Origin: Desulforudis sp.
GTDB taxonomy: Bacteria; Bacillota; Desulfotomaculia; Desulfotomaculales; Desulforudaceae
Direction of reading: 5' to 3'
Assembly: GCA_014859075.1 (NCBI GenBank)
Contig: JACUUW010000129.1
Span: 1 to 5,567 of the forward strand
Length of the DNA: 5,567 nt
Part shown: piece by piece, positions 5,316 through 5,567 of the stretch
How positions within the stretch are numbered: position 1 is the stretch's first letter
How the letters are laid out: each line of letters opens with the position of its first letter
Translations under genes and position numbers: made by a program
The notes under the pieces: model-generated
Seen by the model: the letters and a program-made list of their open reading frames with translations, nothing else
The model's database searches: none
Told to the model about the DNA's origin: nothing

Positions 5316-5567
5316 TTGCGGGCATACGACTTGATTTTGAAGAAGCGCGAGGGCGGTGAACTGTCGGCGGCCGAAACGGATTTCTTGATCCGGGGGTTTG
5401 TCGACAGGGCTGTGCCGGACTACCAGATGGCCGCTTTTCTGATGGCGATCTATTTTCGGGGCATGTCTTTCCGGGAGATGGCCGAACTGACGGCGGCCAT
5501 GGTGGACTCCGGTGAAAGATGTGACCTTTCGGGCATTCCGGGCATCAAGGTCGACAAGCACAGCACC
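5316..5567 (+). CDS. pdp: Pyrimidine-nucleoside phosphorylase, N-terminal part
   Basis: Only the first 84 codons are in the window; the gene continues past the 3' edge. The enzyme splits uridine, thymidine or deoxyuridine with phosphate to give the base and (deoxy)ribose-1-phosphate, the substrate of DeoB just upstream. The visible part is the helical N-terminal domain of the thymidine/pyrimidine phosphorylase and anthranilate phosphoribosyltransferase fold: AYDLILKKREGGELS (3-17), QMAAFLMAIYFRGMS (37-51), ELTAAMVDSGE (57-67). It ends in VDKHST (79-84), the start of the phosphate-binding KHSTGG motif. The start is TTG with a GAGGGGGT run (5299-5306) overlapping the deoB stop region, 9 nt upstream. 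The 15-nt gap implies co-transcription with deoB. The part seen cannot separate pdp from deoA (thymidine-specific); pdp is preferred for Firmicutes. Confidence 0.92.
   Translation, partial: MRAYDLILKKREGGELSAAETDFLIRGFVDRAVPDYQMAAFLMAIYFRGMSFREMAELTAAMVDSGERCDLSGIPGIKVDKHST

Overview
The window looks like a chromosomal segment of a GC-rich, spore-forming Firmicute, most likely a Peptococcaceae-type clostridium (Desulfotomaculum, Pelotomaculum or Desulforudis-like). This is inferred from gene content (spoIIM, xerD, deoB and a pyrimidine-nucleoside phosphorylase in the order typical of endospore formers), from strong purine-rich ribosome binding sites, and from heavy use of GTG/TTG starts in GC-rich DNA. 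All eight genes are on the + strand, and the last is cut by the window edge.

Layout. Positions 1-134 hold no gene, but contain a strong hairpin (81-103) just before the first ribosome binding site. A small multi-pass membrane protein (135-479, DUF4064-like) and a DUF4352-type lipoprotein (520-1035) form an apparent envelope pair. Next is a DUF3866 protein of unknown function (TTG start at 1114, ends 2214). Stage II sporulation protein M (2281-2907) follows and is preceded by a good match to a sigma-E promoter. A 75-residue single-pass membrane protein (2925-3152) sits where Bacillus has YqzK. Its last codons form an intrinsic terminator (3131-3162), which is followed at once by a plausible housekeeping promoter. 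Then come XerD (TTG start at 3209, ends 4096), phosphopentomutase DeoB (GTG start at 4122, ends 5300) and the first 84 codons of a pyrimidine-nucleoside phosphorylase (TTG start at 5316, runs off the end).

How the genes fit together. The terminator/promoter pair appears to split the conserved cluster into two units. One is a mother-cell sporulation unit (spoIIM plus the small membrane protein), probably under sigma-E. The other is a housekeeping unit (xerD-deoB-pdp) with 25 and 15 nt between genes. DeoB and the phosphorylase are consecutive steps of nucleoside salvage: the phosphorylase releases (deoxy)ribose-1-phosphate and DeoB converts it to the 5-phosphate. XerD resolves chromosome dimers and shares the transcript by ancient synteny rather than by pathway. 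Six consecutive genes (DUF3866 to pdp) all start with TTG or GTG.

I see no clear new multi-gene system. The least described elements are the DUF4064-like/DUF4352 pair, the DUF3866 protein and the small membrane protein. The most informative new observations are the regulatory sites around spoIIM and xerD.
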